Counted from the stretch's first letter, positions 41,506 to 51,667 are shown. The stretch: 64,000 bases of DNA from Pricia mediterranea (GCF_032248455.1 NZ_JAVTTP010000001.1:868001-932000); one strand, 5' to 3'. Made by a program: numbers and translations. The notes: generated by a model not told the origin, from the letters alone.

Positions 41506-44139
41506 ATGGCACTGTTCGATAATCTAAACAGGAAAAAGACGGGTATTCTCCCCTATCTTCTGCTCTTGATATTGGCCATCATTATCCTTTTCTTTATATC
41601 CTACACTTCGTTTAAGATGAATCGCGCGCTGCGCCAATCAACCGAACAGGTTTCCCGTACCCAAGAGATTATCAACGAGATCAATATGCTTTTCGGCAAT
41701 TACACGGGGTCGGAATCGGCAGGAATCAAGTACCTTATCTCAAAAGACAGCAGTTATTTGTCGCCCATCATCGGCTATCACAACAAAAGCGACATGTCGT
41801 TGAAACGCCTGCGAAGACTGACCACCAACAATCCTGAGCAGCAAGAATTGCTGAATCGGGTGCCTCAACTTAGCGCCGAATTATTTCGAGAACTGAAAAT
41901 TCTAGACTCAAAGGTTGCCGAGAAAATAACTGTCTCAGGAGCTTTGTCCAATAAGATACAGTCCATAGAGCAGCATCTAGATAGTCTCGAAAATATCAAG
42001 ACCGAGATGATTGCCGAAGAATACGAACTGCTCAAACAGCGGAAAGCAGCCTACGAATCGCAGATGACCCTTACCCCAATCAATATTTTATACTTATCCC
42101 TTTTTACCCTGGGTAGCTTGATGTTCGCCTATTCGCGAATAAATTCCGACCGAAAAAAAATTGGAGCCACTCAGAATTTCCTTCAGAACATTTTAGAAAA
42201 TACAGATAATGTAGTCCACTATCTTGTTCCCCTTCATGAGGCGGAGAAAGACGAGGCAATCGATTTTAAGGTTACCTATGTCAACTCCAAAATTGAGGCT
42301 ATAACCGGTCGGTCCGCGTCGAATACCGTCAATAATAAACTATCCGACATTTATCCGTTTACCGTCGCCAAAGGTTTAATCGGGGTTTTGAACGATACCA
42401 TGGAAAGGGGCCGACCCCAAAGCCGAGAAGTCGATTACGAAATCAACGGCGAAAGAATATGGTTTTTATCAACATTTGCCCCGACCCATGATGGTATTAC
42501 GGTAACCTCGCGCGATATAACCGCTACCAAAGAAGCGGAACTCAATCTACATCAACTCAATAAAAGGCTTGAAAGCCAAAACCTGGAACTCGAGCGCACC
42601 GGATCTTTCCTACAAAACATGCTCAGTTCTTTGCAATATATTATAAGTTATTTTGAGGCCGTACGCGACGGGGATGGAAATATAAAGGACTTTAAGATTT
42701 CGTATATCAATGACAAAATTAAAGACCTTACAGGACGCTCCGCGGAGGAATCAACGGGCAAGCTTGCCTCTGAAGAATATCCTTTTTTATTGAATTACGG
42801 GGATTTTGAAACTTACATGAAAGTTATCGCTTCAGGGAAATCAAAAGAAGTCGAACGGGAATACCATCTGCCCAAGGGACATTTCTATTTTTGCAACGAA
42901 ATTTTAAAGTTGGGCGATGGGGTCACCATCGTCTCGCAAGATATCACCCTGCGCAAAAAAGCCGAAAATAAACTGAATATCGCCAACGAGCGTTTGGCGC
43001 TTCAGAATATGGTACTTAACGATGCGGAGTACGTAGCCGGAGTAGGCAGTTTCAGCTATAATTTGAGTACCGAAACCTTAACGTACAGTGACAATTGTTT
43101 TCGATTACTGGGGATGGAGCCATCGGAGAAAATCCCCTCCCTAGATTTAATCACCTCCTTAATACATCCTGCCGATAGAAAACGCTTCGAAAAAAACGTT
43201 CGCAGTACGTTGAAGGAAAGAAAAACCGTTCGCATCGAATATCGTCTAAAGCTCCATGATGGTAAGCTGAAAAACATACTAATGCAGGGGCATTTTTTTG
43301 AAAAGAACGAAGAACCGTTCATGGTCGGAGTAATTCGAGACATTACCCAAGAAATTGCAAACGAAATCACCCTGCAGCGCCGCAATCGCGAACTCGAACG
43401 TACCAATGCGGAACTCGAATCGTTCAACCGGGTCGTTAGCCACGATTTACAAGAGCCGCTGCGCAAGATTCAGATGTTTATCAGCCGCATGTCGCATACG
43501 GACCTGCAAGGCCTTTCGGAAAAGGGAAAAAAATACCTCAAAAAAGTGGACCAATCGGCCAACCGTATGCAGCTTTTGATCCGAAATTTGCTTTCCTACG
43601 CCAGATTGACCGAAGAGGTAGAATCACATGGACCTGTAGATCTGAACGAGGTGTTTGAGAAGGTTCTTGACGACCTAAGCGAAAAAATCAAAGAAACCGG
43701 TGCCAAAATTTATATTCCAGATCTGCCACGTATAAACGGTATCGAGTTCCAGCTCGAACAGTTGTTCAGCAACCTGCTCTCGAACGCCCTTAAATACAAA
43801 AAGCACGATAGCGTCCCCGAAATTACAGTGTCCACAGAAATTTTACCTCCCCGAATAATGAATGAAGCTTTAAACCCCTCTATGTCAAAATACCTTTTAG
43901 TGACTATGACGGATAACGGTATCGGCTTCGATTCCAAACAAGACGTCAAGGTATTCCAATTGTTTCAGCGGCTTCATAAAAAACATGCCTATGAGGGAAC
44001 CGGACTTGGATTGGCCATCTGTAAAAAAATAGTGGAAAACCATAACGGCCACATCGTCGCCAAAAGTGAACCGGGTAAAGGAACACGTATGCAGGTGTAT
44101 TTTCCTTATAAAAAATCCAAGCTGATGCCGTCTAACTGA
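41506..44139 (+). CDS. CHASE3-PAS sensor histidine kinase
   Basis: An 877-residue membrane-bound sensor kinase. TM1 (~17-33) leads to a CHASE3 extracytoplasmic domain (~35-180), then TM2 (~189-205), three PAS-like domains (~220-345, ~365-480, ~505-625) separated by coiled linkers, a HisKA domain with the phospho-accepting His646 (VSHDLQEPLR), and an HATPase_c domain. The latter keeps the N box (FSNLLSNALKYKK), G1 (DNGIGFD) and F/G2 boxes (LFQRLHKKHAYEGTGLGLAI). All residues for autophosphorylation are present. There is no receiver domain; the adjacent CheY-like protein is the likely target, and the AraC regulator may be part of the same pathway. The signal sensed is unknown. Confidence 0.92.
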   Translation: MALFDNLNRKKTGILPYLLLLILAIIILFFISYTSFKMNRALRQSTEQVSRTQEIINEINMLFGNYTGSESAGIKYLISKDSSYLSPIIGYHNKSDMSLKRLRRLTTNNPEQQELLNRVPQLSAELFRELKILDSKVAEKITVSGALSNKIQSIEQHLDSLENIKTEMIAEEYELLKQRKAAYESQMTLTPINILYLSLFTLGSLMFAYSRINSDRKKIGATQNFLQNILENTDNVVHYLVPLHEAEKDEAIDFKVTYVNSKIEAITGRSASNTVNNKLSDIYPFTVAKGLIGVLNDTMERGRPQSREVDYEINGERIWFLSTFAPTHDGITVTSRDITATKEAELNLHQLNKRLESQNLELERTGSFLQNMLSSLQYIISYFEAVRDGDGNIKDFKISYINDKIKDLTGRSAEESTGKLASEEYPFLLNYGDFETYMKVIASGKSKEVEREYHLPKGHFYFCNEILKLGDGVTIVSQDITLRKKAENKLNIANERLALQNMVLNDAEYVAGVGSFSYNLSTETLTYSDNCFRLLGMEPSEKIPSLDLITSLIHPADRKRFEKNVRSTLKERKTVRIEYRLKLHDGKLKNILMQGHFFEKNEEPFMVGVIRDITQEIANEITLQRRNRELERTNAELESFNRVVSHDLQEPLRKIQMFISRMSHTDLQGLSEKGKKYLKKVDQSANRMQLLIRNLLSYARLTEEVESHGPVDLNEVFEKVLDDLSEKIKETGAKIYIPDLPRINGIEFQLEQLFSNLLSNALKYKKHDSVPEITVSTEILPPRIMNEALNPSMSKYLLVTMTDNGIGFDSKQDVKVFQLFQRLHKKHAYEGTGLGLAICKKIVENHNGHIVAKSEPGKGTRMQVYFPYKKSKLMPSN

Positions 44140-44421
44140 ACGGCCCTTTTGGTTCGATCCCTGGCAACTATCCACCTCATTCAATTTAACATAGGTTTAT
44201 GAGAGCAGTTGTGCCATACCTGTTGTTCTATCGGTGGTTTATCGCTATTTTGTACGGCCAATGAAATTATATAATCCATTTCAGAAATTCTGTAACGTTT
44301 TATTCAGGAGAATAGTTGAGTTTTACGGTCCAAATAGCACGATAGGGTAACGCCAATGTTGCCTGGGTAATAACTTTGGATTATTTGAAGCCTTTTGATC
44401 GATTTATCTAAATTCAACAGC
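44140..44421. other. 282-bp gene-free region
   Basis: Nothing convincing between the kinase and the small protein gene. A GGTTCGATCCC string at 44151 looks like a tRNA T-arm by chance but lacks its stems. Confidence 0.4.
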
Positions 44422-44589
44422 ATGTCCAAAATCAGAACATTTTTCGGAATCGGAAGAAAACCGAGAAATATGCGCGCCGAGCAAAAGAACAAAGAACTTC
44501 CAGAAAATTTTATCGTCGGTAGTACCAACCATAACACTTCCAAAGACGATAATTCAAGATCGGAGATTTTAAGCAGCCGGTCTAAATAA
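44422..44589 (+). CDS. Small basic protein of unknown function
   Basis: A 55-residue ORF beginning MSKIRTFFGIGRKPRNMRAE. It is strongly basic in the first half and polar/serine-rich at the end, with no signal or TM. The ATG at 44422 is chosen over the upstream in-frame ATG because the shorter form begins with a well-defined charged segment. It lies alone before the second AraC gene. It may be a genuine small protein or a chance ORF; there is no family evidence. Confidence 0.35.
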   Translation: MSKIRTFFGIGRKPRNMRAEQKNKELPENFIVGSTNHNTSKDDNSRSEILSSRSK

Positions 44590-44693
44590 TAATTTTATCA
44601 GAGTTTCGACCTCGGTCATTTTATATACCGATTTAAATTACGATTTTACGAAAGCAACGGGTATTAGAACACTTCGTTATAAACTGCAATGAA

Positions 44694-45716
44694 ATGAAAA
44701 CTTTACGTCTTACTTCCAAAGCTATTGAGAAGAATATCAATACTACCAATATTTCTCTGGGCGGATCGGTCTCCAGCTACGATGATGAACGCGTGTTGGA
44801 ATTCGACAACGATTTCGGTTCGGGAAGTATCATGGGAATTCAGCTCGATGGTGGATTTTCGTTCTTACAATACGATGTATGTTTTCGGGAAGATTTCAAA
44901 ATATCCACGGATTCGGCGCCCTTAAAACCGATTTTTTTCATGTATTGCCTCAAAGGAAGCGTGCAACATAGTTACGGTGGGACCAACACAACTTCGACGC
45001 TGGATGAATTTCAAACGGCAATCTTGGGAGGTGCAGGCGCCACCAGCGAGATTACCTTTACGGCAAACCGCAGGGTTAAACTCTGTGTTATCAGGGTTGT
45101 CGATGATGCATCTATAAAGGATACGAAGACTTTGAGGCAGCAAATGTACAGTCTGTTCGCCAAAGGCAAGGAAGAATCGTTGCATTACTTCGGCACCTAC
45201 AACATTCGTATTGGGGAGCAACTGGCCCAAATCGGAAAAATCAACCAAAGGGGTATTGTCAAAAAACTGCTGGTCGAGGGTATCTTGAACCTGACCTTGG
45301 CGATGGAGATAGAACATCTTCAATCAGACCTTAAGGAAGATGAAAATCCCACCGGTTCGTTGACTAAATACGAACTGAACAGTATTGTTGAAATATCACG
45401 TAAAATCGAGAAACATCCAGAAATACAATATTCAATCAAAAGCATTTGTACGGAATGTGGTCTCTCGGCCAGTAAATTGCAAGAAGGCTTTAAGCTATTG
45501 CACGATAAAACCGTATCTGACTTTATACGTAATGAACGCCTGAACAAAGCGGAACGCCTGATTACGACCACCGATATGAATATTTCGGAAATTGTCTATA
45601 CAGTGGGGCTTTCAAGCCGAAGCTATTTTTCAAAAATTTTCAAACGCAGGTACAAATGCAGTCCCAAGATGTACCAAGACAATAAAAAGGCGGAGGTGGA
45701 AGCAGTGACGGCTTAA
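44694..45716 (+). CDS. AraC family transcriptional regulator, full-length
   Basis: A 340-residue regulator with an N-terminal ~210-residue sensing domain of cupin-like beta pattern and a C-terminal AraC HTH domain (~235-335). The DNA-binding part reads YSIKSICTECGLSASKLQEG, NERLNKAERLITT, MNISEIVYTVGLSSRSYFS and FKRRYKCSPKMY, the standard two helix-turn-helix layout. Bacteroidota often use such proteins to sense small molecules. It is not adjacent to an obvious target operon; the AsmA-like gene downstream is convergent. The inducer is unknown. Confidence 0.88.
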   Translation: MKTLRLTSKAIEKNINTTNISLGGSVSSYDDERVLEFDNDFGSGSIMGIQLDGGFSFLQYDVCFREDFKISTDSAPLKPIFFMYCLKGSVQHSYGGTNTTSTLDEFQTAILGGAGATSEITFTANRRVKLCVIRVVDDASIKDTKTLRQQMYSLFAKGKEESLHYFGTYNIRIGEQLAQIGKINQRGIVKKLLVEGILNLTLAMEIEHLQSDLKEDENPTGSLTKYELNSIVEISRKIEKHPEIQYSIKSICTECGLSASKLQEGFKLLHDKTVSDFIRNERLNKAERLITTTDMNISEIVYTVGLSSRSYFSKIFKRRYKCSPKMYQDNKKAEVEAVTA

Positions 45717-45819
45717 GTTTCAACCTTTTTCCGAAACCTTTATTATCATGTTGTTCCCAAGATCAAGCGGAACAGTCAATCGCTAAGTTGTTCTGAAGAT
45801 TCACTGGAACGACCAATCG

Positions 45820-47391
45820 CTACTCCTTCTCACCGTTTCCGGTCAGAACGCTAATTGTACCGTCTTGGACATTGAGCCATAGATAATTGAAGAAAGACTT
45901 GGTAGGGTCGCGTTCCGCATATATATTGCCATGCCGAAACCCTTCGGCATCGGTATCCGATCCGCTGTCGACAAACAGATTGCCGATAGCAGTAAGAAAC
46001 CTATTGACTCCCGACCCATCTTTCTTTAACACTTGAAACCTAAAATCATCGTATTTCATCTTTATGTCCCCAGAAGCCGATACTCCGTTTCCGCTGACCG
46101 TAAAGTACATTTGTTCTATCGTTCCACTAGCTTTGGCCCGTAAGTTGGATTCCAAAAATGGATTAATGCGCTCCGTATTGAAATTGGATACCGTACCGGC
46201 CGCCAGAAACGCATCGTTATCATGGTTAACGTCAAAGGACCAGTCCAAGGTCATATCACCATCTCCCATAAATTTGGTCCTTGCCTTTATCTCTGTCTTG
46301 TCGCCTTCGGGATAGGTGTTGGAGATATTCAGAATGGTAGCGTTCAGATTTTCAAATAACAACTTTCCGGGCGAAGCATTGGTGGTTACTTGTTCACTGT
46401 AGCTAATTCTCCCGTTCGCAATTTCGACTTTTGGCACTTCGATATGAATGGGGAGCTCTCGAAGGGAACGACTATAGAGCTTTTTATTTTTTGTGTCATC
46501 GGCGATCAGTTTGTCCCGATACATCTCCAAATCCGGTTTTTTGATTATTCCCGATCCCGTGTGGATATAAAGTGTGTTCTTCTCAAATCCGAATCGTATC
46601 GAATCGAGTTTCATTTCGGGAATTTGAAGATCGATGTGGTCCCGTTCGACGCTTAGCTGCCGTGAAAGTTCGGTCTTGCTATATTTGGAGTGCAGCCGGA
46701 GACCGGCAATCTTCGCATAGGACTGGTTCCAAGTAAGGCTCGTCACGTTTAGTTTTTCAAAGGGGCCGAGATTGACGTACAGCGAATCCGCGTTCAGCTC
46801 GTAAGCTTCGTACGTCACCGGAATTTTTTTGGTAATCCGCTCTGGATCGGTCCGGATATTGTCTATCGAAAAATTGACGTCATTCACCGCGAAAGCCACA
46901 CTATCACTGGTTTCCCGAAGCAGCGTCAACGTCCCTTCCTCCACTGAAAATTCCCCAATCTCGATAGCCTTCAAAAGCTCGACCACGCCCATAGGCTCTG
47001 TCTCTTTTTTGGGCTGCATCCGATAAGGATAGTGCCTCAACCGAGGACGCTCCAGGAGTAAACGACGCACATATATTTCTTTATTGACCAAAAAATCCCA
47101 ATAGGCCAGACCTTTCAATGCCATGCCATCCATACGGACCGTGGTATTGAGTACCATTGAATCGTGATCGTAAAAGTCTAGGGCAATATCCTGTAAAGCA
47201 ATCGTGCCGTCAATCAAGTTGACCTCCATGTTTTCGTACTGCAATTGCACGTGCTTGGGCAACTTTCGGTCCAGATAGTCCGATAAGGCATCCTTAGCCA
47301 TGAACTGGGCAAGTACAACGGCCGCTACAATGACCGTTAAAAGAAGGAAAAAAATCAGGAGCAGCGGACGTTTGGTCAGCTTTTTGAACAT
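45820..47391 (-). CDS. AsmA/DUF748-like envelope protein
   Basis: A 523-residue protein with a short basic N-terminus and one TM helix (LLLIFFLLLTVIVAAVVLAQF), followed by an extended beta-rich periplasmic region of AsmA/DUF748 type: ENMEVNLIDGTIALQDIALDF, then repeated strand pairs with VRRLLLERPRLRHYP and, near the end, GTIEQMYFTVSGNG. Members of this broad group are repeat-beta-groove proteins that bridge the envelope and transport lipids in other phyla. A comparable role here is inferred from fold only. It is alone on its strand. Confidence 0.75.
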   Translation of the reverse strand: MFKKLTKRPLLLIFFLLLTVIVAAVVLAQFMAKDALSDYLDRKLPKHVQLQYENMEVNLIDGTIALQDIALDFYDHDSMVLNTTVRMDGMALKGLAYWDFLVNKEIYVRRLLLERPRLRHYPYRMQPKKETEPMGVVELLKAIEIGEFSVEEGTLTLLRETSDSVAFAVNDVNFSIDNIRTDPERITKKIPVTYEAYELNADSLYVNLGPFEKLNVTSLTWNQSYAKIAGLRLHSKYSKTELSRQLSVERDHIDLQIPEMKLDSIRFGFEKNTLYIHTGSGIIKKPDLEMYRDKLIADDTKNKKLYSRSLRELPIHIEVPKVEIANGRISYSEQVTTNASPGKLLFENLNATILNISNTYPEGDKTEIKARTKFMGDGDMTLDWSFDVNHDNDAFLAAGTVSNFNTERINPFLESNLRAKASGTIEQMYFTVSGNGVSASGDIKMKYDDFRFQVLKKDGSGVNRFLTAIGNLFVDSGSDTDAEGFRHGNIYAERDPTKSFFNYLWLNVQDGTISVLTGNGEKE

Positions 47392-47640
47392 CGATATACG
47401 GATTTAGTTAGAAAGGCGTTAGACTCTATGGCTACACCCCCGATGGTCTAAAGATACTAATGCGGCCCTTGCAAACCGGAAAAGTAGTTGCGTTTTTCGA
47501 ACAATGTTTGACGAAAGCGTAAAAACAAGGAGCTGGAGTCCTAAATTTAGGTATATTGACAATCTTCATTGTACTTGCGTTCTATGTATAGTTTTTATTC
47601 TATTTTTATTCTCAATACCATAATATCCCCTTTTTCATAC

Positions 47641-48249
47641 ATGTACCGCATTACTTTAGTATTTTTTATGGCACAGATTGCTTTGAATGCCCAACATATC
47701 GTTCCCGAGTCGATAGAGGAAGAAGCCCGTATCGCCCTTTCGCACTATCCCGAACTGGCAAAGACCCCTATTACCTTTAAGTTCAAAAAAAACATCAAAA
47801 AATCGACCATGCAGGCGCAGCCGCTATTCGGGAGTCTTTTCACAACTCGAAAAAAGCGGAAATACGTGGTGCTGATCAGCGAAAAAATCAAGATTTCCGG
47901 GAAGGAATATTTAACTAGGGACGTCCCCAAGAATATCATGGTCGGATGGCTTGGCCACGAACTCGGACATATTATGGATTATCAAAACCGAAGTAGCCTC
48001 AATCTAGTTTGGTTCGGGTTCAAATACACCTTTTCGGGATCTTATCTCAAGGAAGCCGAACGGGCCGCCGACACCTATGCCGTTTCCCACGGGATGGCCT
48101 CCTATATTGTCGATACCAAGAATTTTATTTTGGACAATGCCGAGATTCAGGAAAAATACAAGGCCCGCATCCGCAAGTTTTACCTTTCCCCGGAAGAAAT
48201 CATGGTGATGGTCGAAGAACACGACGCGCCCTCGGCATCTCCGGAGTAG
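47641..48249 (+). CDS. Small zinc metallopeptidase-like secreted protein
   Basis: A 202-residue protein with a signal peptide (ending in ALNAQ) from the ATG at 47641; the longer ORF start at 47569 only adds a second hydrophobic stretch. A zincin motif is present: HELGH (His106, Glu107, His110) with a downstream EAERAAD acidic segment that could supply the third ligand, the minimal gluzincin pattern. The compact size resembles minigluzincin-type proteins. Whether it cleaves peptides is not shown; the zinc site is the only strong evidence. The downstream GH3 gene is convergent, with a G/T-rich tract between. Confidence 0.7.
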   Translation: MYRITLVFFMAQIALNAQHIVPESIEEEARIALSHYPELAKTPITFKFKKNIKKSTMQAQPLFGSLFTTRKKRKYVVLISEKIKISGKEYLTRDVPKNIMVGWLGHELGHIMDYQNRSSLNLVWFGFKYTFSGSYLKEAERAADTYAVSHGMASYIVDTKNFILDNAEIQEKYKARIRKFYLSPEEIMVMVEEHDAPSASPE

Positions 48250-48253
48250 TTAG

Positions 48254-48320
48254 GTCCTGGTGGTTGGTTTTTGGTTGGTTGTCGGTGGCGGTGATCGGTT
48301 GTCGGTCGTTGGATCGGACC
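48254..48320. repeat. G/T-rich low-complexity tract with many GG doublets
   Basis: More than ten GG doublets separated by one to six bases (TTGG and CGGT types) lie in the 213-bp space between convergent genes. It could form a two-tier G-quadruplex on the plus strand or be remnant simple repeats. Confidence 0.6.
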
Positions 48321-48462
48321 CTGGAACCTAAACACTTTATTATTTGTCCTTGCTCTTTTTTCCTTTCGTATTTTTGTCAACCCACCGTCGTCCTTATTCC
48401 ACTGAATACCGGTAGAACCCATACTTTGTACTTATTACCAAATTCCCACTACTCAGTATAAA

Positions 48463-49986
48463 CTACTCAGAACTCCTAACAAACTCCTCCCATTCCTTGA
48501 ACTTGTCCTCGCCCATCACACGCTCCATTTTTACCTGACCACCTTTCTTTTTGTTTCGGCCGTTCCAATCGCTGAAGGCCTTGGGATTTACCGTAGTGAC
48601 CTTTACCCCTTCCAAGGCCTTGCTACGTGCCACCTTATAATTTTTATTGGCACCTTTCAAATACGCATCCAGGGCATCGGCCAGTTTTGCATCATCGGCA
48701 TCATCTTCTGTACCGAGATACCAACAGTGGTAAAACTCCTCATCGATCCTTTTGGCACATAGCGTGTATTCGGGAATTTTTATGGAAAATTCATTCTGCA
48801 GGTGCTGTACGGCATCATTGAGTTTATTGACCGACAACTGCGAGCCAACGGTGTTCAAAAAGAACTTGGTGCGACCGGTAATCTTGATTTCCGCCCTTTC
48901 GATGTCGGTAAAGGCAATAGTATCGCCGATCAGATAGCGCCAAGACCCCGAAACGGTACTGATGATCAACACGTAATCTTGGTCCAGTTCCACCTCGGAA
49001 AGCGTTAACGATGGTGCGCCTTCGGAGAGGGACCCATCCTGTTCGATGTAATCGGGGTCAAAGGGCACGAACTCGAAGTAGATACCCCCGTCGGTCACCA
49101 GCTGCATAGCATCGGTATCGGGGCGGGCCTGGAAGGCGATAAAGCCTTCGGAAGCCAGATAGGTGTCGATAATCGTTATCGGTCTGCCCAAAAGCGCATT
49201 AAAACTCTTTTCATAGGGTCCAAAAGCGACGCCCCCAGAGGTGTAGACCTGTAGGTTCGGCCAGATTTCGTGAATATGATCCACCTTGTTATAGGCAATC
49301 ACCTCTTGCAGCATAAGCTCCATCCATGAGGGAATACCGCTCAAGCCGCCTATATCCCACTCCGGGGCCTGTTCGGCGATTTTCCGCACTTTTTCGTCCC
49401 AGTCGTCCATGGCCGAGATATCCTCACCAGGTTTATAGTAGCCCCTGAACCAATTCGGGATGTTGCTGGCGCTGATTCCGCTGATCTCCCCCTCTTTATG
49501 ACCACCTACCTCTTCCAGGTCGGTCGAACTTCCCAACATTAAAATGCCCTTTTCGAAAAAATCGGGAGGCATCTCAAAATTGCTCAAGGCATACACCTGT
49601 TGGATTCCCGCGTCGCGAATGGCCGTGACCATTTCTTCGGTAACGGGAATACGCTTGCTGGTCTTTCCCGTGGTGCCTGAACTCAAGGCGAAATAGTCGG
49701 GTACCCCGGGCCAGGTAACGTCTTCTTCGCCCTCGTGAAGTTTTTGCCACCACTCTTCGTCGATCTTATTGTAATCGTGATAAGGAATTGCTTCGGCAAA
49801 TGCTTCCGAGCGATTTTTGGATTCCAGAATAGCGGCAAAATCATAATGTTCGCCGAAGGCAGTATTCTTGGCGGTCTTCAACAACCGTTTTAAAACATCC
49901 CTTTGTTCGGCAATGGGGTCTTTCTCCGTAGCGAGCTTGTCCCGTACGTCTATAAATCCTTTGATGATGTTTCCTATGATGGGCAT
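48463..49986 (-). CDS. GH3 auxin-responsive-family acyl-adenylase
   Basis: A 507-residue member of the bacterial GH3 branch of the ANL superfamily (plant GH3 conjugates amino acids to hormones). The ATP-binding P-loop-like motif is FALSSGTTGKTSKRIP near residues 110-125. The central VYTSGGVAFGPYE and IIDTYLASEGFIAF blocks and the C-terminal ITGRTKFFLNTVG motif are family landmarks. It would activate a carboxylic acid as acyl-adenylate and pass it to an unknown acceptor. It has its own promoter element 18 bp upstream. No pathway partner is evident nearby. Confidence 0.9.
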   Translation of the reverse strand: MPIIGNIIKGFIDVRDKLATEKDPIAEQRDVLKRLLKTAKNTAFGEHYDFAAILESKNRSEAFAEAIPYHDYNKIDEEWWQKLHEGEEDVTWPGVPDYFALSSGTTGKTSKRIPVTEEMVTAIRDAGIQQVYALSNFEMPPDFFEKGILMLGSSTDLEEVGGHKEGEISGISASNIPNWFRGYYKPGEDISAMDDWDEKVRKIAEQAPEWDIGGLSGIPSWMELMLQEVIAYNKVDHIHEIWPNLQVYTSGGVAFGPYEKSFNALLGRPITIIDTYLASEGFIAFQARPDTDAMQLVTDGGIYFEFVPFDPDYIEQDGSLSEGAPSLTLSEVELDQDYVLIISTVSGSWRYLIGDTIAFTDIERAEIKITGRTKFFLNTVGSQLSVNKLNDAVQHLQNEFSIKIPEYTLCAKRIDEEFYHCWYLGTEDDADDAKLADALDAYLKGANKNYKVARSKALEGVKVTTVNPKAFSDWNGRNKKKGGQVKMERVMGEDKFKEWEEFVRSSE

Positions 49987-50003
49987 GGCGCTGTATTTTT
50001 TTG

Positions 50004-50011
50004 CAAAACTA
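50004..50011 (-). promoter_or_regulatory. -7 promoter element of GH3-family gene
   Basis: The minus strand reads TAGTTTTG, a full TAnnTTTG match, with its last base 18 bp from the ATG at 49986, giving a very short leader. Confidence 0.5.
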
Positions 50012-50122
50012 AATGCATTGTAATAAAAAAGGGTGCTGTATTGAAATAGAGATTGGTTTTCCTAGATGGAACGAAACGTAGTGATAGCACTTTTGAATTG
50101 CGTCAAGCAGCCTCTTGATAGC

Positions 50123-51667
50123 TCACTTTTGTTCATTCCCTAAAATTTCAATAGGATATTCCACCCTCTCCCCGGTATTTTTATCGATGGGCATCTGGGC
50201 ATTGACCTTCTGAAGGTAATCGGACAACACCCCTGCCAACTCTTCTGCCTTTTCGCGACGTTCTTCTATCAAGTTGGTGGTTTCCCCAATGTCTTCGGCA
50301 AGGTTATAGAGTTCCATGCGTCGGCTCGCATGAAAGTAAATAAACTTCCAATCGCCTTTGCGCACCGCGCTGGCCGCCCCGATACCGGGACCGTCAATAC
50401 CCCATTCGTTGGGATAGTGCCAAAACAACGGACGGTTGTCCGCACGTTCTTTCTCGCCGGTCAAAGCGGCAATAAAGCTTTTTCCATCAACGGTTTGGAT
50501 GGCATGTATGCTGTCGATACCGGCCATGTTGAGAATTGTAGGATAGAAGTCCTCTATAATTACCGGGTAGCTCGAGCTCGATCCGGGTTTGGTCTGTCCG
50601 GGCCATTTGACCAACATAGGCTCTCGGATGCCGCCTTCGTACATCGAACCCTTGCCGCTGGCGAGCGGTTTATTGTGGCTATTGAGCTCACCGCCCCTGC
50701 CATGGGCACTGAGTCCCCCGTTATCGGACATAAAGAGAATGATAGTATTATCGACCATTTCATTTTTCTCAAGATAGTCCATGATATCCCCAAGACTTTT
50801 GTCCATTCCCTCGACCAGCGAGGCGTACTTGGCCTCGGTGGAGTCCAACCCCCTTTCGTAATATTGTTCTACGAACCGATCGTCGGCCATGATGGGCGTA
50901 TGCACGGCGTAGTGGGACATATACAGGAAAAAAGGTCGCGGGGTCGTCACGACGGAATCCAACGCGGACAGGGCCTCTTTTGTGATAGCCTCGGTCAGAA
51001 AAACATCCTTTCCATGGTATTTTTCCAAGCCCGGAACGGCCCAGACTTCCTTTCCGGTCTTCCCATTCCCGAAATTTTCCGTGCCCAAATAGCTTTCGGG
51101 CGCGCCCGCGGCATGTCCCGCGATATTTATGTCGAAACCTAAATTCACCGGATCGGCCCCGGGGGTGCCCATTGCACCCAAATGGGCCTTTCCCGAATGC
51201 ACGGTATAATAGCCTATATCGTGCAACGCCTGTGCCAGGGGTAGGGCGTGTACCGCAAGGGAATCGCCTCGAAAGGGACTCATCCCATTTACATTCCACA
51301 AGGGAAATTCGAGCGAATCGTGGTTCTGTTCCATGGGTTGTAGCACGTCTTTTTGCAACGTCCAGTTCGTGACCCGGTGCCTGGCGGGGTTCATACCCGT
51401 CATCAAGCTGACCCGTGACGGCGAGCACACGTGCATGGCATAGGCCTGGGTAAACTTCATGCCCTCGGCGGCGAGCCGCTCCATGTTCGGAGTATGGTAA
51501 CGGTCGTTAAAGGGCGTCCGTTCCGCAGCGAAAGGCACCGACGTATCTTGCCAGCCCATGTCATCGACCAAGAAGAGCACGATATTCGGCGGTTTTTCAC
51601 TTGGTTCATTCGGCTCACAGGCAACGAGCAATAATATGGCCGTTAAGCATAATCCGATGATTTTCAT
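50123..51667 (-). CDS. Sulfatase lipoprotein (formylglycine type)
   Basis: A 514-residue S1-type sulfatase. The lipobox is LLVAC (Cys17), so it is anchored in the envelope. The formylglycine motif is CSPSR with Cys81, which needs an anaerobic- or aerobic-type maturase for activity. Metal-binding residues occur in LFLVDDMGWQD and in FMSDNGG. The family hydrolyses sulfate esters of polysaccharides or small sulfated molecules; marine Flavobacteriia use them on algal sulfated glycans. No sulfatase maturase or susCD pair is in the window, so the pathway context is absent. A CATTTTTG just upstream at 51691-51698 is a near-consensus -7 element. Confidence 0.92.
   Translation of the reverse strand: MKIIGLCLTAILLLVACEPNEPSEKPPNIVLFLVDDMGWQDTSVPFAAERTPFNDRYHTPNMERLAAEGMKFTQAYAMHVCSPSRVSLMTGMNPARHRVTNWTLQKDVLQPMEQNHDSLEFPLWNVNGMSPFRGDSLAVHALPLAQALHDIGYYTVHSGKAHLGAMGTPGADPVNLGFDINIAGHAAGAPESYLGTENFGNGKTGKEVWAVPGLEKYHGKDVFLTEAITKEALSALDSVVTTPRPFFLYMSHYAVHTPIMADDRFVEQYYERGLDSTEAKYASLVEGMDKSLGDIMDYLEKNEMVDNTIILFMSDNGGLSAHGRGGELNSHNKPLASGKGSMYEGGIREPMLVKWPGQTKPGSSSSYPVIIEDFYPTILNMAGIDSIHAIQTVDGKSFIAALTGEKERADNRPLFWHYPNEWGIDGPGIGAASAVRKGDWKFIYFHASRRMELYNLAEDIGETTNLIEERREKAEELAGVLSDYLQKVNAQMPIDKNTGERVEYPIEILGNEQK

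Noticed and set aside
44151-44161. GGTTCGATCCC, like a tRNA T-arm
   Set aside because: The flanking bases do not form the T-stem and there is no acceptor or anticodon arm nearby.
50330-51142. 270-codon ORF on the plus strand
   Set aside because: It is antisense to the sulfatase gene and shows no domain or signal.
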